64,000 nucleotides of DNA from the NCBI GenBank assembly GCA_020846635.1, contig JADLDO010000007.1, forward strand, positions 28,143 through 92,142, written 5' to 3'. This DNA comes from Caldilineaceae bacterium. Its GTDB lineage: Bacteria; Chloroflexota; Anaerolineae; Caldilineales; Caldilineaceae. The position numbers and the translations under genes are program-made. Positions within the stretch are counted from its first letter, which is position 1. Every line of letters starts with the position of its first letter. The notes under the pieces are model-generated. The model had not been told where the DNA came from. It searched no databases and was given only the letters and a program-made list of their open reading frames with translations. Positions 1 to 7,939 of the stretch are shown here, piece by piece.

Positions 1-773
1 TAGAGGAATTGGAGCAGCGGGCGCGTATACTGCTGCATCGAGCCGCTGATGTCGGCCAGCACAACCAGAGGGCGCAATTTGATCTTGGGCGTGCTGTATG
101 ACCACTTCAGGATTTCGCTGCCATAGCGCAAGTTTTGGCGCATGCTGCGGCGAACGTCGAGCAACCCCGCACGCCCAGGCAGATAGCGGCGCGTCCGCCG
201 CTGCCCCAATTCCCAGACCACTTCGGCCATCATGCGTTTGACCGCGGCGAGTTCTGCCGGTGTCAGATCGGCGAAATCCTTATGGCGCAGCGCCTCGCGT
301 TCGCTGTAGGTTTGGGTCAGTTCTACGACTTCCTGCCACTCATCGTCGCTCTCTGGTTCGGGGAGTGCTTCTTCCTCTTGCGCTGGCTGTGGCGGGATGA
401 CCAACTGCTCTTGTAAAGGCGGCTCTTGCTCTGCTTCTTCAAACAATCCATCCAAGTCCATGCCGCTGCCTTCGTCATGCGGCTTGCGCCAAAAGAGATT
501 GAAGGCAGCGTCAAACAGGGGCAAATCTTGCTTGCGCTTGACCAAGAAGGTACGCAGCGTGTGATAGAAGTCGGATTTACGAGCCATCGAAACCTGGGCG
601 AGCGCCGCCTGTACCTCGATCATCCGCCCTGGATTCACCTCAAGCCCAAGCTCATGCAAAATACGGCTAAAGAGGAGCAGGTTATGCAGCAGCGCGGCCT
701 TTGGTGGCTCTCCATTAGCCGCCTGTCCACTTGGCACTTGTCTATCTGTTGCAATGAGGGGATCTTCGTACAA
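1..773 (-). CDS. coxE: CoxE-like VWA-domain protein (partial, C-terminus beyond the window)
   Basis: The minus-strand frame is open from 773 to the window edge (257 residues visible). It ends in a von Willebrand A domain whose MIDAS metal site DISGSM (DxSxS) lies just before the edge, after a basic stretch RRTRRYLPGR. A Glu-rich linker sits in the middle. The start is inferred to be the TTG at 771-773: it lies 9 nt after the CoxD stop, in the same frame, and has AAGG about 7 nt upstream. A GTG a few codons further in is the alternative. CoxE-type proteins work with the CoxD/MoxR ATPase to mature or insert metal into molybdenum hydroxylases, and this gene is the last visible member of the cox-like operon. 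Confidence 0.85.
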   Translation of the reverse strand, partial: MYEDPLIATDRQVPSGQAANGEPPKAALLHNLLLFSRILHELGLEVNPGRMIEVQAALAQVSMARKSDFYHTLRTFLVKRKQDLPLFDAAFNLFWRKPHDEGSGMDLDGLFEEAEQEPPLQEQLVIPPQPAQEEEALPEPESDDEWQEVVELTQTYSEREALRHKDFADLTPAELAAVKRMMAEVVWELGQRRTRRYLPGRAGLLDVRRSMRQNLRYGSEILKWSYSTPKIKLRPLVVLADISGSMQQYTRPLLQFL

Positions 774-782
774 GTCGTAACC

Positions 783-1667
783 TTATCTATTCACCGCACG
801 ATTGTAGACGGGTCTCAAGATTTCATTCCTGACCTTGTGAACGTCGTCTTTGTACTTCAGAATGACGCCCAGCGTTTCCTCTACAATGGACTCATCGAGC
901 GCGGTCTGATTCAGGGCGACCAGCGCCGTGGTCCAGTCGATGGTTTCGGCGACACCGGGCAGTTTGTAGAGATCCTGCGTGCGTAGTTCCTGGATAAAGG
1001 CCGTTACCTGGTGCGCCAGGTTGGCGGCGGCATCCGGCACTTTGGTATGCACGATCTCAAGCTCTTTCTGGAAGCTCGGATAATCGATCCAGGAATAGAG
1101 GCAGCGCCTCTTGAGTGCATCATGCAGTTCGCGCGTGCGATTGGATGTGAGGATGATTACAGGGCGGTTGACGGCTCTGATCGTGCCGATTTCGGGTACG
1201 GAGATCTGAAAGTCGGAGAGAAGTTCGAGTAAGAAAGCCTCAAATTCCTCGTCGCTGCGGTCAACCTCGTCGATCAGGAGGACACAGGGCTTCTCCCGGC
1301 TCTCTTCGATGGCGCGCAGCAAGGGCCGGCGCAGCAAGAAACGCTCATCAAAGAGTTCGTTCTCGTCAAAGGGTGCATGCTGTGCTTCCAGCGAGCGTAT
1401 GTGCATGATCTGGCGGGCATAGTTCCACTCGTAGACAGCCTGACTGACATCGAGCCCTTCGTAGCATTGCAGGCGGATCAACTCTGTATCGAGCAGATTG
1501 GCAACGACTTTGGCGACTTCAGTTTTGCCGACGCCCGGTTCGCCCTCCAGGAGCAGCGGGCGTTGCAGTTTGAGCGCCAAAAAGACCGATGTGGCGAGCC
1601 CACGGTCAGCGATGTAAGCCTGCGCCTGCAACGCGGCTTGCAACGAATCGATTGAGTCCAGCAGCAT
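783..1667 (-). CDS. coxD: CoxD/MoxR-type AAA+ ATPase
   Basis: A 294-residue AAA+ ATPase of the MoxR/CoxD group. Walker A is GEPGVGKT at residues 42-49, Walker B is LLIDE at about 130-134, and the sensor-1 segment ILTSNRTREL follows. The length is usual for the family. In carbon monoxide dehydrogenase clusters CoxD is a membrane-associated ATPase needed to assemble the [CuSMoO2] centre. In form II clusters it is presumed to act as a general maturation chaperone together with the VWA partner CoxE, which is encoded directly downstream. A GGAAA-type ribosome site lies upstream of the ATG. It sits 28 nt after the SnoaL-like gene, so cotranscription is likely. Confidence 0.92.
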   Translation of the reverse strand: MLLDSIDSLQAALQAQAYIADRGLATSVFLALKLQRPLLLEGEPGVGKTEVAKVVANLLDTELIRLQCYEGLDVSQAVYEWNYARQIMHIRSLEAQHAPFDENELFDERFLLRRPLLRAIEESREKPCVLLIDEVDRSDEEFEAFLLELLSDFQISVPEIGTIRAVNRPVIILTSNRTRELHDALKRRCLYSWIDYPSFQKELEIVHTKVPDAAANLAHQVTAFIQELRTQDLYKLPGVAETIDWTTALVALNQTALDESIVEETLGVILKYKDDVHKVRNEILRPVYNRAVNR

Positions 1668-1694
1668 GAAATTTCCTTAAGAGCTAGGCGATTT

Positions 1695-2096
1695 TCATTC
1701 AACGATCTTCCAGAAAGAGTTCTTATGAGTGATCTTGTCGCCCTGGAACTCGTAATGGTCACATCCCCAAACATCGACCCGAACACCTGCCGTTGTCGTG
1801 CCGGTCAGGTTCCATTCGGAGACACCGTGATTGCCGGAAACCCAATGGCGGTCTTGGCCGTAATGCACGTCGGGAATTCCTGCGAAGCGACTGGCCAATG
1901 CCTCGCGCACCTGAGCTTTGCCGGTATAGCGTTGGCCCCAGGGGTGGGGACCGCGCGGCATTTCGAGTGTACATTCTTCGGCAAAGAAGGAGATGACAGC
2001 ATTCAGATCATGATGGTTGAATGCTTCCAAGAGTCGTTTTAAGATCTCTAGCCTCGAACCCTCACTTGCCACTTCATTCTCTTGTCCGTTTTCCAT
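1695..2096 (-). CDS. SnoaL-like/NTF2-fold polyketide cyclase family protein
   Basis: A 133-residue protein with the SnoaL/NTF2-like pattern: an N-terminal helix pair (LLEAFNHHDLNAVISFFAEE), a central strand region with GQRYTGKAQVREAL, and a C-terminal beta-sheet ending in SFWKIVE. The family includes small-molecule-binding cyclases, isomerases and hydrolases, and the substrate cannot be read from the sequence. A good Shine-Dalgarno (GAGGGAGA) precedes the ATG. It is inserted between coxM and coxD, which is not part of the classical cox gene set. It may act on the substrate or product of the hydroxylase, but this is inference from position only. Confidence 0.8.
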   Translation of the reverse strand: MENGQENEVASEGSRLEILKRLLEAFNHHDLNAVISFFAEECTLEMPRGPHPWGQRYTGKAQVREALASRFAGIPDVHYGQDRHWVSGNHGVSEWNLTGTTTAGVRVDVWGCDHYEFQGDKITHKNSFWKIVE

Positions 2097-2188
2097 ATTA
2101 TCTCCCTCTTTGCCTGGAGTCCCAATCGTTAGCAGGGTGCTTAAGCACTCGTATGCGCTGTACGTGCTGGATGCGCGCCTTTCTCAAT

Positions 2189-2219
2189 TGGGCCGCAGAT
2201 CAGCGCGATCTGCGGCCCA
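2189..2219. terminator. Perfect 13-bp hairpin between coxM and the SnoaL-like gene
   Basis: Arms at 2189-2201 (TGGGCCGCAGATC) and 2207-2219 are perfectly complementary around a 5-nt loop. No T-tract follows on either strand. It lies inside the cox-like operon after coxM, so it could be a partial terminator or an mRNA-stabilising 3' end that separates the structural genes from the maturation genes. Confidence 0.6.
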
Positions 2220-2243
2220 GTCTACCTATGTTGAAAAGGCTGC

Positions 2244-3134
2244 TTATCCAGCGCGCTGAATGGCGTCGCGCAGGGCGCGTGCAACCAGCACGGGAGCCAT
2301 GCTGCGGCGGTAGTCGGCGCTGGCGTGAATGTCGCCCAGGATTTGATCGCCCAAGTCATTGTCCACGGCTGCGGCTGCGGCTTCAATCACCTCGTCGTTC
2401 AATGCGTTGCCGGTGAGCGCGGCCTCGACCGAAGGGGCTTTGGTGGCGTTGGGGGTCAGCCCACCCACAGCCACACTCGCATAGGTGCAGACGCCTCCCG
2501 CAAGGGTGACGACCGCGGCAGCACCCACCATCGCATAGCGCGAGGCCGGGTTGATCAGCTTGGCATAGGCCGACCCTGTGCCCTCTTGTTCGAGCGGGAC
2601 ATCCACCGCAATGAGGATTTCATCCTCCTCCAACGCCGTGGCGAAGAAGCCGGTGAAGAACTCCTCGGCTGCAATGGCTTGTGTCGTTCGCTCTCCATGC
2701 CCACTGCCATTGCCGGTGGAACGCGGCCCGGTGATTTGGATGGTGGCATTGAGCGCCAGCAGAACCGTTGGCAGGTCGGAGGCCGGATCGGCATGGGCGA
2801 TGTTGCCGCCCACTGTCCCGCGGTTGCGTACCTGGGGGTCGCCGATCAGCCCGGCTGCCTCGGTTAACGCTTTGGGCAGCACTTTGGACGTTTCAAGGGC
2901 CACATGCGGCGTCAATGCACCGATGCGCACGCTGTCGTTGTCTGTGGAGATGCCGCGCAGTTCACCGATCCGGCCAATGTCGATCAGTGTCCCTGGATCG
3001 GACAAACGCATCTTCATGAGCGGGAGCAGGCTGTGACCACCAGCCAGCAGCTTGGCCCCTTGATGCTCTTGCAGGAGCGCCAATGCTTCGTCAACCGACG
3101 CGGCGCGGTAATAATTAAACCTGGGTGGATACAT
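2244..3134 (-). CDS. coxM: CoxM-type FAD-binding subunit of a molybdenum hydroxylase
   Basis: A 296-residue medium subunit of the xanthine dehydrogenase/CO dehydrogenase family, usual in length. The FAD-binding signatures are AGGHSLLP at about residues 31-38 and the loop TVGGNIAHADPASDLP in the middle, followed by the CODH flavoprotein C-terminal domain. It passes electrons from the [2Fe-2S] subunit CoxS to FAD and then to the quinone pool. The ATG overlaps the coxL stop by one base (TAATG), which indicates translational coupling and a 1:1 complex. Confidence 0.95.
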   Translation of the reverse strand: MYPPRFNYYRAASVDEALALLQEHQGAKLLAGGHSLLPLMKMRLSDPGTLIDIGRIGELRGISTDNDSVRIGALTPHVALETSKVLPKALTEAAGLIGDPQVRNRGTVGGNIAHADPASDLPTVLLALNATIQITGPRSTGNGSGHGERTTQAIAAEEFFTGFFATALEEDEILIAVDVPLEQEGTGSAYAKLINPASRYAMVGAAAVVTLAGGVCTYASVAVGGLTPNATKAPSVEAALTGNALNDEVIEAAAAAVDNDLGDQILGDIHASADYRRSMAPVLVARALRDAIQRAG

Positions 3135-5530
3135 TATGCCCCTCCTCCATTGTGATTGCCGCTATTATGCCCGTTGCTGTGGCCCGCAGATTGAATGGCA
3201 TTGTAGAGCTTCTCCGCGGTCAGTGGCATATCAATATGACGCAGGCCCAGGGGGGCTAGCGCATCCATGACAGCATTGGCGACGGTGATGGTCGAGACGA
3301 TGGTGCCCATTTCGCCCGCGCCCTTGACACCCAGCGGATTGGAGGGCGAAGGTGTCTCGATACGCCCGACATTGATCGTGGGGAAGGCATCCGCACGCGG
3401 CAGCGCATAGTCCATCATCGTGCCGCTCAGAAGCTGCCCCTCATCGTCATAGACAGCACTCTCCCAGAGCGCTTGACCGACACCCTGCGCGATGCCACCC
3501 ACGATCTGCCCTTCGACAATCATGGGGTTGATCACCTTGCCCACGTCGTCTACTGCGCTGTAGTGCGTAAGCTCGACATGCCCCATCTGCCGGTCAATTT
3601 CGACCACGGCAATATGCGCGCTGGAGGGGAAGGTAAAGTTGGCGGGATCGAAGAAGGTAGTTTCTTCAAGACCTGGCTCCATGCCGTCGGGGAGTTCATG
3701 CGCGGTCAAGGTTGCCACGGCAATGTCGGCGAAGTTCTTGGCCCGGTCGGGTGAACCTTGCACGTAAATTTTGCCATTGCCGGCATCATAGACCATGTCC
3801 TCAACCGCTGCCTCAAGCTGGTGCGCTGCAATCTTCATCACCTTATCACGGACTTTTTCGGCGCTGCGCAGCACCGCAGTGCCACCGACCGCCGCGCTGC
3901 GACTGCCATAGGAGCCGAGACCGAAGGGTGTGCGCCCGGTATCGCCATGAATAACTTCAATGTCTTCGAGCGGGATGCCAAGCGTTCCGGCTACGATTTG
4001 GGCAAAGGTAGTTTCGTGGCCTTGTCCATGCGCGTGTGATCCGGTCATGACCGATACCTTGCCGGTTGGGTGGACACGTACCACGCTGCTTTCCCACAGA
4101 CCGACGCCAGACCCCAGCCCGATCACAACTTTTGAAGGCCCCAGGCCAGAGGCTTCGATGCAGCCACTGACGCCCACGCCGACGAGACGGCCCTCGCTGC
4201 GCGCGGCTTCGCGCTGCTGCACCAAGCTTTGATAGCCGGAAAGCTCGACCAGCTTGTCAAACATCTTGTCATAGTCGCCGCTGTCATAGAGCAGCGCCAC
4301 AGGCGTCTGGTAGGGGAATTCGTCCGGCTGGATGAAGTTCTTGCGCCGCAGTTCGATGGGGTCCATCTTCAGGTCACGGGCCGCAATGTCAACCAGGCGT
4401 TCCACGACATAGGCGGCTTCCGGGCGTCCGGCCCCACGATAGGCGTCCACGGGTACGGTGTTTGTCATCGTGCCGTAGCTCTCGCCGAAGATGACCGGAA
4501 GTTTGTACAGCCCGGACAGGAGCGTGATATAGAGCGCGGTTGGGATCAAGGGGGCAAAGGTCGATAAGTAGGCCCCCATGTTGGCATAGGTGGTAACATC
4601 CAGCCCCAGGAAGGTTCCGTCGTTGCGTACTGCCAGCTTACAAGTCGTCACATGATCGCGCCCGTGTGCGTCGGAAATATAAGCCTCGCTGCGCGACGCC
4701 ACCCATTTGGCTGGGCGGCCTGTCTGCTTGGCGATGAAGGGGACGATCACCTCTTCGGGATAGTGGAAAATTTTGCTGCCAAAGCCCCCGCCTACGTCGG
4801 GCGAGATGACACGCAATTTGTTTTCGGGGATGCCCAACGTGACCGCGCTCAAGAGAAAGCGGATAATATGCGGGTTCTGGCTGGTGGTCCAGACGGTCAT
4901 CTCCTCCGAGAAGTCACTCCACTGGGCGACACAGGCGCGTGGTTCCATTGCATTGGCGATCAATCGTTGGTTGACCAACTCAAGCTCGACGACATGATCC
5001 GCCTCGGCCAGTACCTTGTCGATCTCCGCGCGCTCGCCGATTGCCCAGTGAAAACTGACGTTGTCGGGAATCTCATCATGCAGTTGGGGCGCGCCCGCCT
5101 CGGCAGCTTTTTTGGCATTGGTGACCACAGGCAGAGGCTCATAATCTACCTCGATCAATTCCAGTGCGTCAAAAGCTGTGTAGGGGTCTTCGGCAACGAC
5201 TACGGCGACGCCATCACCGACATAGCGCACCCTGTCAACCGCCAGCGCATAGTGGGGAGCTGTCTTAATGCCGGGGGGATTAAAGCCGCAAGGCAGCGAT
5301 CCCATGCCGCCATCGACTAGATCCTGCCCGGTGTAGAGCGCAATCACCCCTTTGAGCGCCACGGCAGCATTGGCGTTGATACCCCTAATATGAGCATGGG
5401 CATAGGGGCTGCGCTTGATGGCGACATAGACCATACCCGGCAATTGCAGATTGGCAACATAGCGACCTTTGCCCTGCAGAAAGCGCGGGTCTTCGACTCG
5501 TTTGATGCTTTCACCTATGCTCGCTGCCAT
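3134..5530 (-). CDS. coxL: Form II CoxL-like molybdopterin-binding large subunit
   Basis: A 798-residue molybdenum-cofactor subunit of the xanthine dehydrogenase family. The ATG at 5530 is chosen because an AGGAGA site precedes it and the protein then starts at the conserved [25 protein letters not shown] N-terminus (in part). The active-site loop AYRGAGR at residues 363-369 marks form II (the form I loop is AYxCSFR and carries the Cu-binding Cys). Other family motifs are DVGGGFGSK at 245-253 and GVKGAGEMG near the C-terminus, which holds the catalytic Glu. The gene overlaps coxS by 16 nt. The true substrate of form II enzymes is uncertain: CO oxidation is possible, but other aldehydes or heterocycles are equally so. 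Confidence 0.95.
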   Translation of the reverse strand: MAASIGESIKRVEDPRFLQGKGRYVANLQLPGMVYVAIKRSPYAHAHIRGINANAAVALKGVIALYTGQDLVDGGMGSLPCGFNPPGIKTAPHYALAVDRVRYVGDGVAVVVAEDPYTAFDALELIEVDYEPLPVVTNAKKAAEAGAPQLHDEIPDNVSFHWAIGERAEIDKVLAEADHVVELELVNQRLIANAMEPRACVAQWSDFSEEMTVWTTSQNPHIIRFLLSAVTLGIPENKLRVISPDVGGGFGSKIFHYPEEVIVPFIAKQTGRPAKWVASRSEAYISDAHGRDHVTTCKLAVRNDGTFLGLDVTTYANMGAYLSTFAPLIPTALYITLLSGLYKLPVIFGESYGTMTNTVPVDAYRGAGRPEAAYVVERLVDIAARDLKMDPIELRRKNFIQPDEFPYQTPVALLYDSGDYDKMFDKLVELSGYQSLVQQREAARSEGRLVGVGVSGCIEASGLGPSKVVIGLGSGVGLWESSVVRVHPTGKVSVMTGSHAHGQGHETTFAQIVAGTLGIPLEDIEVIHGDTGRTPFGLGSYGSRSAAVGGTAVLRSAEKVRDKVMKIAAHQLEAAVEDMVYDAGNGKIYVQGSPDRAKNFADIAVATLTAHELPDGMEPGLEETTFFDPANFTFPSSAHIAVVEIDRQMGHVELTHYSAVDDVGKVINPMIVEGQIVGGIAQGVGQALWESAVYDDEGQLLSGTMMDYALPRADAFPTINVGRIETPSPSNPLGVKGAGEMGTIVSTITVANAVMDALAPLGLRHIDMPLTAEKLYNAIQSAGHSNGHNSGNHNGGGA

Positions 5531-6009
5531 TGTTTGTCTCCTGACTCGCTCTGCATCGCTTGCGCGGCTGCCTGCACCGCCTTGACAATGTTTTGATAGC
5601 CCGTACAGCGGCAGATGTTGCCTTCCAGACCGTGGCGAATCTCTTCTTCGGAGATTGCGCCGTTCTGCTCGGCGAGCTTCACCGCGGCCATGATCATGCC
5701 CGATGTGCAAAAGCCACACTGCAAACCGTGGTTGTCCCAAAATGCCTGCTGTATGGGATGCAGCGTGCCATTTGTGGCGATACCTTCAATGGTGGTGACT
5801 TCGCTGCCATCGGCCTGAACGGCCAAAGCGGTACATGACTTGATCGCTTGCCCGTCCAGATGGACGGTACATGCGCCGCATTGCGAGGTGTCACAGCCGA
5901 CATTGGTGCCGGTCAAACCCAACTCGTCGCGTAGGAAATCGACCAATAACAGGCGCGGCTCTACATCGCGTGTAGAGCTCTTGCCATTGACAGTCACTGT
6001 TACTTGCAT
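5515..6009 (-). CDS. coxS: CoxS-type [2Fe-2S] small subunit
   Basis: A 164-residue iron-sulfur subunit. The plant-type ferredoxin cluster uses C39, C44, C47 and C59 (motif [16 protein letters not shown]). The second cluster uses CGFC and CRC (QCGFCTSGM and NICRCTGYQ). It carries electrons from the Mo site of CoxL to FAD of CoxM. The start at 6009 is set by AAGGAG 8 nt upstream and by the family N-terminus MQVTVTVNG; a longer in-frame extension up to 6084 lacks support. It begins the S-L-M gene order and overlaps coxL at its 3' end. Confidence 0.96.
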   Translation of the reverse strand: MQVTVTVNGKSSTRDVEPRLLLVDFLRDELGLTGTNVGCDTSQCGACTVHLDGQAIKSCTALAVQADGSEVTTIEGIATNGTLHPIQQAFWDNHGLQCGFCTSGMIMAAVKLAEQNGAISEEEIRHGLEGNICRCTGYQNIVKAVQAAAQAMQSESGDKQWQRA

Positions 6010-6148
6010 AGGACGAACTCCTTTGGTGGTAAGGCTCTGGGGAGACAGATTTGAATTTTCGGCAATAGGCTTTGTGAACGTCAATTCCTTTCCACAACTT
6101 GAACAAAGTAGCCTGAACGAACAGGTGATATGTTAACTGACGTTGCGC

Positions 6149-6184
6149 TGTAGCCCTGGGCGGCCTCGCTGCGGTACATCAGCT
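6149..6184. repeat. Dispersed intergenic repeat, partial copy
   Basis: TAGCCCTGGGCGG at 6151-6163 also occurs in the longer repeats at 11457-11485 and 60161-60189. The adjoining GCCTCGCTGCGGTACATCAG segment reappears in inverted orientation, with a 2-base change, at 41438-41465. The element lies between coxG and coxS. Confidence 0.7.
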
Positions 6185-6222
6185 AAAAAGATTCCGCCAG
6201 AAGCAAAGTAGGAGGCAGGCGC

Positions 6223-6987
6223 TTACTCGATCCGCCGGGCCACACGCCGTGCGATCACGTTGGCCCACCAATTGAGATAGAGATGGATGACGAGGAATCC
6301 AAGCCCAGCCAGCACCCATTTCTGTTTGTCGGCGGGCACGAATTCGTCAAAGAGTTCTTTGGCAATGCTGGAGGCAAACTGGAACGTCGAGGCGGATGTC
6401 GTTTCCGACCCTGATGGCACAGCACTTGCAGAAAAGGGTAGGCGTGGTTCAGATGCCGTCTTCGACGCTGCGCTCTCAACTGGAGCAGAGGGGGGAGCCT
6501 CATCCGCCACAGGTGGTGCGGCTTCGGGGGGCGCGGCTTGTGGATTCTGAACCGCCTCGATCTGTTTTTCCAGGTTTTCCAAGCTTTGCTTGGTAATGGC
6601 GCGCGCCGATGTATCCATCAGTCGTTGACCGATGCTGGCAATCTTGCCGCTGACCCTGGCTTCACCTGCATAGTGCATGATGGTCTTGCCCTCAACAGCC
6701 TCTAGGCGCACGTCTCCTTCCCCGTCCACGATGCCCGCCGGGCCTTTCCCCTGGACTTGCATCCGGTAGCTCTCCGGCGGATTCAGGTTGGCGAGGGTGA
6801 CTTTGCCCTGAAAGAGGCCCTGCACCGGGCCGACCTGGATCTTCATCTTGCCCTCATATTCGCCCTCGCCGACCTTCTCCAATGCCTGACAGTTGGGCAT
6901 GACCTTTGCCAGCACAACCGGGTCGAGGAGCATGTTCCAGACAAGCTCCTGGGGAGCGTCAAATTCGTAAGTGCCCTCAATGTTCAT
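6223..6987 (-). CDS. coxG: CoxG-like SRPBCC protein with C-terminal membrane anchor
   Basis: A 254-residue protein. The first 145 residues are the CoxG/SRPBCC lipid- or ligand-binding fold (start MNIEGTYEFDAPQELVW, MPNCQALEKVGEGEY). A Pro/Ala/Ser-rich linker follows, then one C-terminal hydrophobic segment (LAGLGFLVIHLYLNWWANV) ending in a basic tail. In Oligotropha CoxG is thought to anchor the CODH complex to the membrane, which fits this domain plan. The ATG has AGGAG 7 nt upstream. It is the first gene of the minus-strand cox-like operon, about 210 nt ahead of coxS. Confidence 0.92.
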   Translation of the reverse strand: MNIEGTYEFDAPQELVWNMLLDPVVLAKVMPNCQALEKVGEGEYEGKMKIQVGPVQGLFQGKVTLANLNPPESYRMQVQGKGPAGIVDGEGDVRLEAVEGKTIMHYAGEARVSGKIASIGQRLMDTSARAITKQSLENLEKQIEAVQNPQAAPPEAAPPVADEAPPSAPVESAASKTASEPRLPFSASAVPSGSETTSASTFQFASSIAKELFDEFVPADKQKWVLAGLGFLVIHLYLNWWANVIARRVARRIE

Positions 6988-7336
6988 TCAAATCTCCTGG
7001 GGTAACGCGTCCAAGCACGAGAAGTAAGCCGGCCATAGAAATGGCTGCGCAATTCTGCCGCTCGATGCAGCGAGTTCATGCCTGGGGCCGATTTCTACAT
7101 TGCTTCAGAATGTCCCGTGGTATCGGTAACAAGAAGTATCGGTAACAAGAATAGGTTTGATGAAGTTGGTTAATAGGTGGTGAGATTATTCTACAACAGA
7201 CCTTTTGGACTTGGCAATGCCGTGGAAAGGGGCAAGGTCAGGGGACTGAGTGACGACGGTTGCAACCATGCTTTCGCTGTGCTACGATTTGTTCGCACCT
7301 GTAGGGGCTAAAATGAAATGACCAGGAGGACACCCG
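6988..7336. other. Divergent intergenic region with a 16-bp tandem duplication
   Basis: This holds the upstream regions of coxG (minus) and the DHFR-like gene (plus). A 16-bp unit (GTATCGGTAACAAGAA) is duplicated exactly and head-to-tail at 7120-7135 and 7136-7151. No open reading frame in it resembles a gene. The repeat is about 130 bp upstream of the coxG start and might be a regulator site or a simple replication slip. Confidence 0.6.
7260..7288 (+). promoter_or_regulatory. Candidate sigma-70-type promoter for the DHFR-like gene
   Basis: TTGCAA at 7260-7265 and TACGAT at 7283-7288 are separated by 17 nt, giving a 5' leader of about 40 nt before the ATG at 7337. Each box matches the consensus at 4 of 6 positions. 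Confidence 0.4.
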
Positions 7337-7921
7337 ATGGGAAAAGTTATCTTTGATGTCAGTATGTCCCTGGATGGTTTTATTACCGGCGCAAACCCTC
7401 GCCCGGAAGAAGGGTGGGGAGGATTGGGTGAGGGTGGTAAGCGATTGCATGACTGGGGATTTGAAAGCGCTGATCCTCGCAACCGCGAAATTATAGCAGG
7501 ATGGGCGACCATCGGCGCGGTACTTGTTGGTCGAACCACCTATGACCTCTCCATACTCAATTGGGGAGCAGACGGGCCAACCGGTCCTGCTCGGACACCA
7601 ACGGTCGTCGTTTCGCACAGTGTACCCCAGGACGTACCCCTGGGTGGTGTGTACACTTTTGTGAATGGGGTTGAAGCCGCATTTGAAACAGCGCAAAAAT
7701 TGGCAGGAGGTCAGGATATATCAACGACAGGCGCAAACGTTGCACAGCAACTCATCACACTCGGCCTCGTTGACGAAATCTCGATCCACCTCGTCCCCGT
7801 GTTGTTTGGCAGCGGCACGCGCTTGTTCGAGGGCCTGGACAGCGAACATGTCCCGCTTGAAACGATCGAAGTGATTGAAACTGCTGAGGCGATCCACCTG
7901 CGATTCCGCGTCGTGAAATAA
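7337..7921 (+). CDS. Dihydrofolate reductase family protein (RibD C-terminal-like)
   Basis: A 194-residue protein with the DHFR/RibD-C fold pattern: MGKVIFDVSMSLDGFI at the N-terminus, the GAVLVGRTTYD segment, the NADPH-binding GGQDISTTGANVAQQL stretch, and LVPVLFGSGTRLFEG near the end. It resembles YyaP/YwjB-type reductases rather than true DHFR, which is shorter. The physiological substrate of this subgroup is mostly unknown; a pterin- or riboflavin-like substrate is possible. The start is supported by AGGAGG 7 nt upstream. It stands alone and converges on the ABC exporter gene. Confidence 0.9.
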   Translation: MGKVIFDVSMSLDGFITGANPRPEEGWGGLGEGGKRLHDWGFESADPRNREIIAGWATIGAVLVGRTTYDLSILNWGADGPTGPARTPTVVVSHSVPQDVPLGGVYTFVNGVEAAFETAQKLAGGQDISTTGANVAQQLITLGLVDEISIHLVPVLFGSGTRLFEGLDSEHVPLETIEVIETAEAIHLRFRVVK

Positions 7922-7939
7922 CCGTCGTGTTCCTTTCTG

